Part shown: piece by piece, positions 1 to 11,974 of the stretch
Layout of the letters: each line of letters opens with the position of its first letter
Position numbering within the stretch: the stretch's first letter is position 1
Assembly (NCBI RefSeq): GCF_014359565.1
Contig: NZ_JACIZD010000003.1
Location: 62,001 to 126,000, forward strand
Source: Immundisolibacter sp.
GTDB taxonomy: Bacteria; Pseudomonadota; Gammaproteobacteria; Immundisolibacterales; Immundisolibacteraceae
Direction of reading: 5' to 3'
DNA: 64,000 nucleotides
Notes under the pieces: model-generated
Seen by the model: the letters and a program-made list of their open reading frames with translations, nothing else
The model's database searches: none
What the model was told of the DNA's origin: nothing
Translations under genes and position numbers: made by a program

Positions 1-584
1 TATTTTCTGCTGGAAGAGCACCTGCGCCGGCTGCATGACTCCGCCGTCTGGGCCGGCATCTGGCTGCCGTCCGGCGCGGCGCAGGCGGCGCTGCAAACGG
101 CGGCGGCGGGGTTCCCGCAGACACCGCAACGGGTGCGGCTGGAGCTGGGCGCCGACGGCGAGCTGTGCGTCGAGGCCACGCCGCTGGCCTGGCCCGGTCG
201 CCGGCTGTGGACGCTGGCGCTGGCGGCAGCGCCGGTCGATGCGGCCGATCCGCTGCTGTTCCACAAGACCACCCGGCGTGAAATTTACGACCAGGCACGC
301 GCGCAGCAGCCGGCGGCCGACGATGTACTGCTGTGGAACCGGCGCGGCGAACTGACCGAGACCACCATCGCCAACATTGCGTTTCTGCGCGGCGGCGTCT
401 GGTACACGCCGCCGCTGCGCTGCGGCCTGCTGCCCGGCACCCTGCGCGCTGCGCTGCTGCGTCAGGGCAGAATCCGCGAGGGCGTGCTGCGGCGGGACGA
501 GCTGGCGGCGACGCCGGCGCTGGCCGTGTTCAACTCGGTGCGTGGCTGGCTCGCCGCGCGGCTGATGGATGCCACGGAGGCGGC

Positions 585-588
<4 letters not shown>
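1..588 (+). CDS. 4-amino-4-deoxychorionate lyase domain (PabC-type), 5' truncated by window edge
   Basis: The frame is open from base 1 and gives the last 195 residues of a fold-type IV PLP enzyme. It begins with YFLLEEHLRRL, the usual start of the lyase half of PabB-PabC fusions. FHKTTRR should hold the PLP lysine, followed by ELTETTIANIAF and GLLPGTLR, the conserved glutamate and phosphate-binding segments of the family. The enzyme would release 4-aminobenzoate and pyruvate from aminodeoxychorionate for folate synthesis. Whether a PabB domain precedes it cannot be seen. A branched-chain aminotransferase-like protein is a less likely reading. The stop overlaps the next gene's GTG. Confidence 0.8.
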
Positions 589-1417
<829 letters not shown>

Positions 1418-1418
<1 letters not shown>

Positions 1419-2167
1419 TGGCTTTCTGGGGCAAGCTGATCGGCGGCGTGGCCGGGCTGGCGGTGGGCGGCCCGCTGGGCGCCATGCTGGGCGTCGCCGC
1501 CGGGCACACGATGGACCAGGCCCGTGCCCGCGAGCTGCCGCAAGCGCGCCGGCGCCTGCGCCTGGATGCGCTGATCGACAGCGGCTTCGCGCTGATGGGC
1601 CACATCGCCAAGGCCGACGGCCGCGTCAGCGAGGCCGAGATCGCCGCCGCCGAGGCCTGGATGCAGCGCCTGGGCCTGAATGCCACGCAGCGCCAGCGGG
1701 CCATGGCGCGTTTCGAGGCCGGCAAACGGGCGGATTTTTCGGTCGCCCGCGGTATTGGCGAGTTTCGCGCCCAGGCGGGCGCCGATACCCGCCTGTTGCG
1801 CACCTTGCTGCAGATGCAGGTGTCGGTCGCCACGGCCGATGGGCGCCTGTCGGCCGCCTCGCGCCAGGCGCTGGCGGGCGTGCTGTCGCGTCTGGGCCTG
1901 CCGGCAGCGCTGCTGGATGCCATGCTCGGCCCGTCCGGCGCGGCCGGCGGCGGACGGCGGGCGGCGCCGTCCGCGCCGCGCATCGAACAGGACTATGCGG
2001 TGCTCGGCGTGCCGGCGAGTGCCGACCAGGCGGCCATCAAGAGCGCCTATCGGCGCCTGATGAGCCGCCATCACCCGGACCGGGCCGGCGACGATCCGGG
2101 CGCCACCGCCCGCGCCCAGGCCATCAATGACGCCTACCGGCGCATTCGCGAGGCGCGCGGCTTCTGA
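1418..2167 (+). CDS. djlA: DjlA-like co-chaperone: TerB-type domain plus C-terminal J domain
   Basis: A 249-residue protein whose ATG overlaps the channel's stop by one base. The N-terminus (FWGKLIGGVAGLAVGG) is a glycine-rich hydrophobic segment typical of DjlA membrane anchors. The middle (about residues 45-150) is an acidic helical TerB-like domain containing AKADGRVSEAE and ATADGRLS. The last 65 residues form a J domain (YAVLGVPASADQ) with the HPD tripeptide needed to stimulate DnaK. It would act as an inner-membrane-tethered DnaK partner. The domain order matches DjlA; the exact orthologue is less certain. Confidence 0.8.
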
Positions 2168-2193
2168 AGCCCCGCGCCCCGGGTCAACCCGGG

Positions 2194-3173
2194 TCAATCG
2201 GCCGGACGATAAAGGCGCATCAGCTGCCGGCAGGCGGCGGCGGGCGTCAGGCGGCCGGCGATGACGGCCTGCGTCACCTCGTCCATGGCCGCCGCCACGG
2301 CCGGATGGCCGCGAAAGCCCTGCTGCAGCGCATCGCCGATCAGGGTCCACAGCCAGCTGAGCGCCTGATGGGCGCGCTTGTCGGCCAGCTCGCCGCTGCC
2401 CGACAGCGCGGCGTGAAAGCGCATCACGGTTTCCCAGACCTGGGCAATGCCTTCCTGGCGCAGCGCGCTGCACGCGAGCACCGGCACCGACCAGTTGGGC
2501 GAGGCCGGCCGCAGCAGGTGCAGCGCCACTTCGAACTGGCTCTTGGCCAGCGCCGCCGCCTGCGGGTTGATGTCGGCCTTGTTGATGACGACCAGGTCGG
2601 CCAGCTCGACCACGCCTTTCTTGAGCGCCTGCAGCTCGTCGCCGGCATTGGGCAGTTGCAGCAGCAGGAAACAATCCACCATGCCGGCGACGGCGGTTTC
2701 CGACTGGCCGACGCCGACGGTCTCCACGACCACCACGTCGTAGCCGGCCGCCTCGCACAGCAGCAGGCTCTCGCGGGTGCGGCTGGCGACGCCGCCCAGG
2801 TTCCCGCCGGCAGGGGAGGGGCGGATGAAGGCGGCCGGCTCGCGCGACAGCAGCTCCATGCGCGTCTTGTCGCCCAGAATCGAGCCGCCCGTGCGCTGGC
2901 TGGACGGGTCCACCGCCAGCACGGCGAGGCGATGGCCGCGGCCGGTCAGGTGCAGGCCGAGCGCCTCGATGAAGGTCGATTTGCCGACGCCCGGCACGCC
3001 GCTGATGCCAAGGCGCACCGCCTTGCCGGTGTGTGGCGCGAGCGTCGTCAGCAGGGTCTCGGCGACCGGGCGGTCCTGCGCACGGGTCGATTCGACCAGC
3101 GTGATGGCCTGCGCCAGGGCGCGCCGCTCGCCGGCCAGCAGCGCTTGCGCCAGCGCGGCCGGGTCGAGGCGGC

Positions 3174-3177
<4 letters not shown>
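2194..3177 (-). CDS. meaB: MeaB/ArgK-family GTPase, methylmalonyl-CoA mutase chaperone
   Basis: A 327-residue G3E-family GTPase with P-loop GVPGVGKST, switch region ETVGVGQSE and base-specificity motif NKAD. MeaB proteins load and protect the adenosylcobalamin cofactor of methylmalonyl-CoA mutase. The gene directly follows the mutase, with a TTG start overlapping the mutase stop (TTGA), which implies translational coupling. The TTG was chosen because the frame upstream lies inside the mutase gene, and the resulting length fits the family (about 320-335 residues). Confidence 0.92.
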
Positions 3178-5339
<2,162 letters not shown>

Positions 5340-5363
5340 GGCGATCCTTGGATTGACCGACAA

Positions 5364-5826
5364 CGGCGCGGGATGGTCATTCTAACGGCTGGCCCTGCGG
5401 CGCACGGCCACCGGCCGCGACCCTCGACAGCGGTTGTTCGTCGACCGGGCCGGCCCACGGCGCGTTCAAGGTCCAAAGTTGGTGCGACGGGGTGCCGGCT
5501 GTCCTCATTCCGGTGCGTGCCGGCCCTGGTTCTTGTCGGGCCACTGGGTCGCGGGCCAGTGGAATGGCGCTTTTCAGCTGTTGGCACGCCGCCTGCTATA
5601 CCTAACCTGGCGGGGGCCGGGAACTCTTCCCCTCCTCCTCCTGATGGTGACTGGCACACACCATCCCGGCCCCCGCCCTTTTTCTGCCTGCCTCCCTCCC
5701 CACGTCACGTGCGCGGCATCGCTCCCAGTAAAGCAACGCGCGTTCTTCGCGTATTGCGACACGCCCCCTGCCTTGCCGCCGACACGCGCAGGCATTACAA
5801 CTCCGGGACCGTCACCGGAGGCAAGC
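5364..5826. other. Intergenic region between divergent mutase and 2-oxoacid dehydrogenase genes
   Basis: This 463-base stretch holds no credible gene. Open frames across it lack family resemblance and overlap the hairpin. The one strong element is the hairpin with CU-rich loop and U-tract at 5609-5683. The last bases supply the E1alpha ribosome-binding site (GGAGG at 5817-5821). Promoters for both flanking operons should lie here, but no convincing -35/-10 pair was identified. Confidence 0.6.
5597..5684 (+). ncRNA. Candidate small RNA or attenuator: 14-bp perfect GC stem, CU-rich loop, U-tract
   Basis: Positions 5609-5622 pair perfectly with 5664-5677 (14 bp, nearly all G-C), followed by C and five T residues. 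The 41-nt loop contains a CU-rich stretch (CCCCTCCTCCTCCT, 5629-5642) complementary to Shine-Dalgarno sequences, plus a small inner hairpin (TGGTG 5645-5649 with CACCA 5659-5663). A -10-like TATACC lies at 5597-5602, but no good -35 is seen. The structure is terminator-like and ends about 140 bases before the E1alpha start. It could be a stand-alone small RNA, a leader attenuator, or simply a terminator. Confidence 0.45.
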
Positions 5827-6894
5827 GTGAAAACCACCGTCGCCCGATTCAGCGTCGCCTACCACCAACTCATCGACGAACACGGCCAGGCAGTCGGCCG
5901 GCCGCCACGCATCAGCCCCACGACGCTGCGCCGGCTGTACGGCCAGATGGTGCGTACGCGCCGTTTCGACGAGCGCGCGGTGCGCCTGCAGCGCACCGGC
6001 CAGCTGGGCACCTATGCCTCCAGCCTGGGGCACGAGGCACTGCACGTCGGGCTGGCGGACGCCATGCGGGCCGAGGATGTGCTGCTGCCGACCTACCGTG
6101 AGGCCGGCGCGCTGCTGGTGCGCGGCGTGCCGATGGAGCAACTGCTGCGCTACTGGGGCGGCGACGAGCGCGGCAGCGACTTTGCCGGGCCGCGGCGGGA
6201 CTTTCCCTACTGCGTGCCGATCGCCACCCAGTGCACGCACGCCGCCGGGGTCGCCAGCGCCATGCGTCTGCGCCGGGAAAAACGCGTCGCCGTGTGCTGT
6301 CTGGGCGATGGCGCCAGTTCCAAGGGCGATTTCTACGAGGCGCTGAACCTGGCCGGCGTGTGGCGTCTGCCGCTGGTATTCGTGGTCAGCAACAACCAGT
6401 GGGCCATATCGGTGCCCCTGTCCAAACAGACCGCCTGCGCCACGCTGGCGCAAAAGTCCATCGCCGGCGGCGTGCCGGGCGTGCAGGTGGACGGCAATGA
6501 TTTGCTGGCGGTGCGTCAGGTGATGAGCCGGGCACTGAGCCGGGCGCGGCGCGGCGAGGGGCCGACCCTGATCGAGGCCCTGACCTACCGCCTGGGCGAT
6601 CACACCACCTCCGATGATGCCCGCCGCTACCGCCCCGAAGCCGAGGTCAGCGCGGCCTGGAAGCGCGATCCGCTGCCGCGGCTGCGCCAGTACATGGCAG
6701 GGCAGGGCCTGTGGAGCACGGCTGACGAGGAAGCCTTGCTCGCCGACTGCGACGCGCAGGTCGAGCGCGCCGTAGCGGCCTATCTGGCAACCCCGCTGCC
6801 CACGCCGACCGACATGTTCGATCATCTCTACGCGCAGCTGCCGCCCAGTCTGGCCGGGCAGCGTGCCGAAGTGGCCGGGGCCGCCCATGGCTGA
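5827..6894 (+). CDS. pdhA: 2-oxoacid dehydrogenase E1 component, alpha subunit (pyruvate or branched-chain type)
   Basis: A 355-residue thiamine-diphosphate subunit of the heterotetrameric E1 that decarboxylates a 2-oxoacid and passes the acyl group to lipoyl-E2. The ThDP/Mg motif runs from GDGASSKGDFYEAL to SNNQWAIS (GDG to NN). HTTSDDARRYR is the phosphorylation-loop region of this class. The GTG start is supported by GGAGG five bases upstream. It begins a three-gene operon with E1beta (8-base overlap) and E2. Pyruvate and branched-chain 2-oxoacid enzymes are hard to separate by eye; the mutase next door makes branched-chain substrates plausible. Confidence 0.85.
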   Translation: MKTTVARFSVAYHQLIDEHGQAVGRPPRISPTTLRRLYGQMVRTRRFDERAVRLQRTGQLGTYASSLGHEALHVGLADAMRAEDVLLPTYREAGALLVRGVPMEQLLRYWGGDERGSDFAGPRRDFPYCVPIATQCTHAAGVASAMRLRREKRVAVCCLGDGASSKGDFYEALNLAGVWRLPLVFVVSNNQWAISVPLSKQTACATLAQKSIAGGVPGVQVDGNDLLAVRQVMSRALSRARRGEGPTLIEALTYRLGDHTTSDDARRYRPEAEVSAAWKRDPLPRLRQYMAGQGLWSTADEEALLADCDAQVERAVAAYLATPLPTPTDMFDHLYAQLPPSLAGQRAEVAGAAHG

Positions 6895-7864
6895 GCAATC
6901 CACCCTGGTCGAGGCGGTCAATCTGGCGTTGGCGCGGGCCCTGGCCGACGACCCGACGGTGGTGGTTCTGGGCGAGGACGTGGGTGTCAACGGCGGCGTG
7001 TTTCGCGCCACCGTGGGCCTGCAGGAGCGCTTTGGCGAGCGTGTCATGGACACGCCGCTGGCCGAGAACCTGATCGCCGGCGTGGCTGTGGGCATGGCCG
7101 CCGAGGGCCTGCGCCCGGTGGCGGAAATCCAGTTCTCGGGCTTCATCTACCCGGCCATCGACCAGCTGGTGAGCCACGCCAGCCGCCTGCGCAACCGCAC
7201 CCGTGGCCGGCTGACCTGCCCCATGGTGCTGCGCGCGCCGTGCGGCGGCGGCATCCACGCGCCGGAGCATCATTCCGAGAGCAACGAGGCCATGCTGGCG
7301 CAGGTGCCGGGTCTGCGGGTGGTGATCCCATCGTCGCCGGCGCGCGCCTACGGCCTGCTGCTGGCCGCCATCCGCGACCCCGATCCGGTGGTGTTCCTGG
7401 AGCCGGCGCGCATTTACCGCGCGATCAAGGAAACCGTGGTCGATCATGGCGAGGCGCTGCCGCTGGATGTCTGCTTCGTGCTGCGCGAAGGCACCGACCT
7501 GAGCCTGGTCAGCTGGGGCGCCAGCGTGCTCGATTGCCTGGCGGTGGCCGATACCCTGGCCGCGGAGGGCGTCAGCGCCGAGGTCATCGACGTCGCCACC
7601 CTGAACCGGCTCGATGCCGACACGCTGCTGGCGTCTGTGGCCAGGACCGGACGCTGCGTGATCGTGCACGAGGCGCCGTTCAGCGGCGGCTTTGGCGCGG
7701 AAATCGCGGCGCTGCTGGCCGGGCCGGGACTGATGTCGCTGCTGGCGCCGGTCGAGCGCGTCACCGGCTACGACACGGTGATGCCGCTGGCGCGCCTGGA
7801 ACACGCCTACATTCCCGGGCCGGCGCGCATCCTGGCGGCCGCCCATCGCGTGCTGGAGCACTGA
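6887..7864 (+). CDS. 2-oxoacid dehydrogenase E1 component, beta subunit
   Basis: A 325-residue transketolase-like beta subunit. It shows the N-terminal TLVEAVNLALARAL and LGEDVGVNGGVFRAT segments, the conserved DTPLAEN glutamate that activates thiamine diphosphate, and the substrate-side loop GGGIHAPEHHSES. A C-terminal transketolase domain follows. It pairs with the alpha subunit whose 3' end it overlaps. FLEPARIYRAIKE resembles branched-chain E1beta, while the histidine-rich loop resembles pyruvate E1beta, so the substrate stays open. Confidence 0.88.
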   Translation: MAEQSTLVEAVNLALARALADDPTVVVLGEDVGVNGGVFRATVGLQERFGERVMDTPLAENLIAGVAVGMAAEGLRPVAEIQFSGFIYPAIDQLVSHASRLRNRTRGRLTCPMVLRAPCGGGIHAPEHHSESNEAMLAQVPGLRVVIPSSPARAYGLLLAAIRDPDPVVFLEPARIYRAIKETVVDHGEALPLDVCFVLREGTDLSLVSWGASVLDCLAVADTLAAEGVSAEVIDVATLNRLDADTLLASVARTGRCVIVHEAPFSGGFGAEIAALLAGPGLMSLLAPVERVTGYDTVMPLARLEHAYIPGPARILAAAHRVLEH

Positions 7865-7868
7865 ACCG

Positions 7869-8981
7869 ATGAACGAACCGGCCAAGATATTCACCCTGCC
7901 GGATCTGGGCGAAGGCCTGGCCGAGGCGGAACTGCTGTCCTGGCACGTCGGCCTGGGCGATCACGTGGTCGAGGGCCAGCCGCTGGCCTCGGTCGAGACC
8001 GACAAGGCGGTGGTCGAGGTGCCCTCGCCGCGGGCCGGCGAGATCGCCCGCCTGTGCGCGCAGGTCGGCGAGCGGGTCAAGGTGGGCGCGCCGCTGGTCG
8101 AGTTCGTGGGCGGGGCGAGCACCGACAGCGGCACGGTGGTGGGCGAGGTGGCCGTCGGCAGCGCCGTGCTGCACGAGGCGCCGCAGTCAGTCGGCCGATC
8201 CGGTGCCGGCCTGCGCGCCACCCCCGCCGTTCGGGCCATCGCCAAGCGCCTGGGCGTGGACCTGGGCTCGGTCACGCCAAGCGGCCCCAACGACACCATC
8301 ACCAAGGCCGATGTCGAGCGCGTGGCGCGTATCTACGCCGAAACCGGGCCGCTGGAAGCGCTCAGCGGCACACGCCGGGCGATGGCCGTCAACATGGCCA
8401 AGACGCAGGCGGAAGTCGCCACCGCGGCGCTGTTCGACGATGCCGACATCCACGCCTGGCCGGCCGGCAGCGATCCCATGACGCGCCTGCTGCGGGCGCT
8501 GGCCGCCGGCTGCCGGGCCGAGCCGGCGCTGAACGCCTGGTTCGACAGCGAGGACATGGGCCGGCGCCTGCTGAAGAAAATCGACGTCGGCATCGCCGTC
8601 GACAGTCCGGAGGGTCTGTTCGTGCCGGTACTGCGCGACGTGGGCGGCCAGTCGGCCGGGGAACTGCGCGCCGGGGTCGATGCCCTCATGGCTGCCGTGC
8701 GCACGCGCAGCCTGAAACCGGAGCAACTGCGCGGCGCCAGCATCATGCTCAGCAACTTCGGCCCGCTCGGCGGCCGCTACGCGGTGCCGCTGCTGGTGCC
8801 GCCGGTGGTGGCCATCCTGGGCGCCGGCCGGGCGTGCGACCAGGTGCTGGCGGTGGACGGCCAACCGGCCGTGCGCCGGGTGCTGCCGCTGTCGCTCAGT
8901 TTCGACCACCGGGTGGTCACCGGCGGCGAGGCGGCGCGGTTTCTGATGGCTGTCAAGGCGGACCTGGAACGGGCGGATTAG
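7869..8981 (+). CDS. Dihydrolipoamide acyltransferase (E2)
   Basis: A 370-residue E2 with a single N-terminal lipoyl domain (ETDKAVVEV holds the lipoyl-lysine). Next is a short peripheral-subunit-binding domain (RATPAVRAIAKRLGVD) and a C-terminal acyltransferase domain that forms the complex core. The catalytic histidine lies in SFDHRVVTGGEAARF (codon 8907-8909). The usual HxxxDG aspartate is replaced by threonine. It starts four bases after the E1beta stop. No E3 (lipoamide dehydrogenase) gene follows, so E3 must come from elsewhere in the genome. Confidence 0.9.
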   Translation: MNEPAKIFTLPDLGEGLAEAELLSWHVGLGDHVVEGQPLASVETDKAVVEVPSPRAGEIARLCAQVGERVKVGAPLVEFVGGASTDSGTVVGEVAVGSAVLHEAPQSVGRSGAGLRATPAVRAIAKRLGVDLGSVTPSGPNDTITKADVERVARIYAETGPLEALSGTRRAMAVNMAKTQAEVATAALFDDADIHAWPAGSDPMTRLLRALAAGCRAEPALNAWFDSEDMGRRLLKKIDVGIAVDSPEGLFVPVLRDVGGQSAGELRAGVDALMAAVRTRSLKPEQLRGASIMLSNFGPLGGRYAVPLLVPPVVAILGAGRACDQVLAVDGQPAVRRVLPLSLSFDHRVVTGGEAARFLMAVKADLERAD

Positions 8982-8994
8982 TCTTGCCGCAGCC

Positions 8995-9023
8995 TTGCCA
9001 TAACGTACGAATATGCGTACGCT
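8995..9023 (+). promoter_or_regulatory. Promoter with embedded operator of the YefM/YoeB-type module
   Basis: TTGCCA (8995-9000) and TACGCT (9018-9023) are separated by 17 bases. Two CGTACG palindromes (9004-9009 and 9016-9021), 12 bases centre to centre, lie in the spacer and over the -10. YefM/YoeB complexes in E. coli bind paired palindromes with a TGTACA core, so this is a likely autorepression operator. Confidence 0.6.
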
Positions 9024-9054
9024 TTGGTTCTTTAATGACCTCAGGTGCATTGCA

Positions 9055-9297
9055 ATGTCCACTCTCACCGCAAGCGAAGCACGCGCCGGTCTTTACCGGC
9101 TCATCGATCAGGCCGCGGAGTCGCACCAACCGGTTGTCATCGCCGGCAAGCGCAACAGCGCGGTCCTGGTTGCGGCCGAGGATTGGGAGGCTATTCAGGA
9201 AACGCTGTATCTGCTGTCCGTGCCGGGCATGCGCGAGTCCATCAAGGAAGGCATGGCCGAGCCCGTCGACGCCTGCGCCAAGGAGCTGGATTGGTGA
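9055..9297 (+). CDS. Phd/YefM-family antitoxin
   Basis: An 80-residue antitoxin. STLTASEARAGLYRLIDQAAE is the DNA-binding N-terminal part of Phd/YefM proteins, PVVIAGKRNSAVLVAAEDWEAI is the conserved strand-and-helix core, and the acidic C-terminal tail is the toxin-neutralising segment. The ATG at 9055 matches the family start; an upstream in-frame ATG at 9013 would overlap the operator. It should repress its own promoter and neutralise the toxin encoded directly downstream. Confidence 0.92.
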   Translation: MSTLTASEARAGLYRLIDQAAESHQPVVIAGKRNSAVLVAAEDWEAIQETLYLLSVPGMRESIKEGMAEPVDACAKELDW

Positions 9298-9557
9298 CAT
9301 GGCGGCTGGTCTATACCCGGCAAGCCCAGAAAGATGCCCGCAAGCTGGCCGCGTCCGGTCTCAGGGAAAAAGCGCAGGCACTGCTCAACGTCATCCAGAA
9401 AGATCCCTTCCAGAACCCGCCGCCCTACGAGAAACCGGTCGGTGATCTTGCGGGGACTTATTCGCGTCGCATCAATATCCAGCATCGCCTTGTATACCAG
9501 GTGCTCGAATCCGAGCAGGTCGTGAAGGTGCTGCGCTTATGGACGCACTACGAATAA
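9294..9557 (+). CDS. Txe/YoeB-family mRNA interferase toxin
   Basis: An 87-residue RelE-superfamily toxin that cleaves mRNA in the ribosomal A site. WRLVYTRQAQKDARKLAASGL is the N-terminal signature, and PPPYEKPVGDLAGTYSRRIN carries the conserved glutamate and arginine. The C-terminal HY pair needed for catalysis in YoeB is present (LWTHYE). The GTG start overlaps the antitoxin stop (GTGA), the usual coupling. The module looks intact. Confidence 0.92.
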   Translation: MTWRLVYTRQAQKDARKLAASGLREKAQALLNVIQKDPFQNPPPYEKPVGDLAGTYSRRINIQHRLVYQVLESEQVVKVLRLWTHYE

Positions 9558-9579
9558 CCGGCCCGCCTGCGTTGTAAAA

Positions 9580-10608
9580 CTACCCGGCCACCTGCAGCAC
9601 CTTGGCCCCGGCGTGGCGGCCGAACTTGATATCCGCCAGCGCCCGGTTGGCGTCTGCCAGCGCATAGACCCGCAGCCTGGGCCGGATGCCGGCCTGCGCG
9701 GCCAGTGCCAGGCACTCGCGCACGTCGGCGCGGGTGACGTTGGCCACCGACTGCACGGATTTTTCCAGCCACAGCTCGCCGGCGTAGTCGATGCCGGCCA
9801 TGACCGCGGCGTCGGTGCCTTCCTTGCGAATGGCATTCACCACCAGCCGCCCGCCCGGGCGCAGGTTGCGCAGCGCCGCCCGCAGCGGCGCCCAGGCCGG
9901 CGTGGTATCGATGATGGCGTGCAGCAACGTTGGCGATTGCGCATCGGCCGCACCGGCCCAGGTGGCGCCAAGGTCCAGCGCCAGCGCCCGTTGCGCCGCA
10001 TTGTGGGTGAACACATGGATCGGCGAGCGCGCAAAGCGCGCCCGCGCCATCTGCAGCACCAGATGCCCGCTGGCACCGAAGCCGGTCAGGCCCAGCGCCT
10101 GGCCGTCTTCGAGCCGGCACAACGACAGGGCGCGATACCCGACCGCCCCGGCGCACAGCAGTGGGGCGGCCTCGAGGTCGCCGAGCGCATCCGGCAGCGG
10201 ATGCACGAAACCGGCCGGCGCGGTCATGAACTGCGCATAGCCGCCGTGGGCGTCGCGCCCGGTGGCAACGAACTGCGCGCACAGGTTCTCGCGCCCTTCG
10301 CGGCAGTGCTCGCAGCGGCCGCAGGCGCTGAAAATCCACGCCACGCCGACCCGCTCACCCACGCGCAAATCGCTGCCGGCGGGCGCGCTGATCACCCGCC
10401 CGACCACCTGATGGCCCGGCACGATGGGCAGGCGCGGCGGCGGCGTGCGGCCCTCGATTTCGTCCAGCTCCGTGTGGCACACGCCGCAACAGGACACCTC
10501 GATCAGCGCCTCGCCGGCGGCCGGCTCGGGCAGCGGCAGCTCGCGCGCCTCCAGGGCCGCGCCGTCGTCGGCCACTTCGCCGAGCCGACTCAGCAGCATG
10601 GCCTGCAT
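9580..10608 (-). CDS. Zinc-dependent alcohol dehydrogenase family protein
   Basis: A 342-residue medium-chain dehydrogenase. The catalytic zinc ligands are in GVCHTELDEIEG and GHQVVGR, and the structural zinc loop is CGRCEHCREGRENLC. A Rossmann NAD(P) domain follows, ending in VGG/IDYAGEL-type strands. The substrate cannot be told from sequence; alcohol or aldehyde interconversion is the family role. It lies 15 bases before the next upstream reading frame on the same strand. Confidence 0.87.
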   Translation of the reverse strand: MQAMLLSRLGEVADDGAALEARELPLPEPAAGEALIEVSCCGVCHTELDEIEGRTPPPRLPIVPGHQVVGRVISAPAGSDLRVGERVGVAWIFSACGRCEHCREGRENLCAQFVATGRDAHGGYAQFMTAPAGFVHPLPDALGDLEAAPLLCAGAVGYRALSLCRLEDGQALGLTGFGASGHLVLQMARARFARSPIHVFTHNAAQRALALDLGATWAGAADAQSPTLLHAIIDTTPAWAPLRAALRNLRPGGRLVVNAIRKEGTDAAVMAGIDYAGELWLEKSVQSVANVTRADVRECLALAAQAGIRPRLRVYALADANRALADIKFGRHAGAKVLQVAG

Positions 10609-10623
10609 GGTGCCGGTGCCGAC

Positions 10624-10884
10624 TTACAGCGTCTTGCGCAGGCGCTCGTAGCCGCGGGCGATTTCCTCGCCGACGAGCTTGGCCGCCGCGAGCACTTCGC
10701 GGCCGCTGTCGCCGGTGATGACGGCGGCCTCGGCGGCCTTTTCGCGCACCTGCTCAAGTTTTTTTTCGAGCTGGGCCCACTCGTCCTGCGCCTCCAGCCG
10801 GGCGAGGTGCGCCTTGACGATCAGTTCGTCGCGCTGCGTGGCCAGCTGGTCCAGCAGTTTCTTGAGTTCCTCGTTCGCAGTCAT
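10624..10884 (-). CDS. Small coiled-coil protein of unknown function
   Basis: An 86-residue, charge-rich, almost wholly helical protein (TANEELKKLLDQLATQRDEL onward) with heptad-like spacing through EWAQLEKKLEQVREKAAEAA. The ATG is preceded by GGAGG five bases upstream, which fixes the start over longer frames. No signal peptide or membrane segment is visible. Similar small proteins are usually annotated only as hypothetical. I infer no function. Confidence 0.6.
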   Translation of the reverse strand: MTANEELKKLLDQLATQRDELIVKAHLARLEAQDEWAQLEKKLEQVREKAAEAAVITGDSGREVLAAAKLVGEEIARGYERLRKTL

Positions 10885-11060
10885 GATGACCTCCGCCCCG
10901 GATCGTCGGGGCACTGTGCAGTGGCAGGGCAGGGTCCATTAGGCGGTCGTGCGCAGTCGGCTGCCCTGATCGGCCTCAAGCAGGGGACTCGCGCCGCGCC
11001 ACCGGCCGCGCGGGTCGCAGGCCTGAGCGCAGCCAGGGCGGAACTGGGAACACGCTGCCC

Positions 11061-11120
11061 AAATCCCTGTGGGAGGGGCGCCGCGCCGCGAATCCGCCCG
11101 AAGTGCGCCGGGCGGGCCCG
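11061..11120. repeat. REP-like palindromic element (CTGTGGGAG...GCCGCGAATC type)
   Basis: CCCTGTGGGAGGGGCGCCG followed by GCGAATC and then a GC-rich palindromic tail. The same CTGTGGGAG-GGCGCC-CGCCGCGAATC theme recurs at 57951-58033 and 59024-59180, so it is a dispersed extragenic repeat, here just downstream of dapD. Confidence 0.6.
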
Positions 11121-11123
11121 TTC

Positions 11124-11945
<822 letters not shown>

Positions 11946-11974
11946 GGGGTTTCCGTTGCGTCGGGTTGGGGGAG

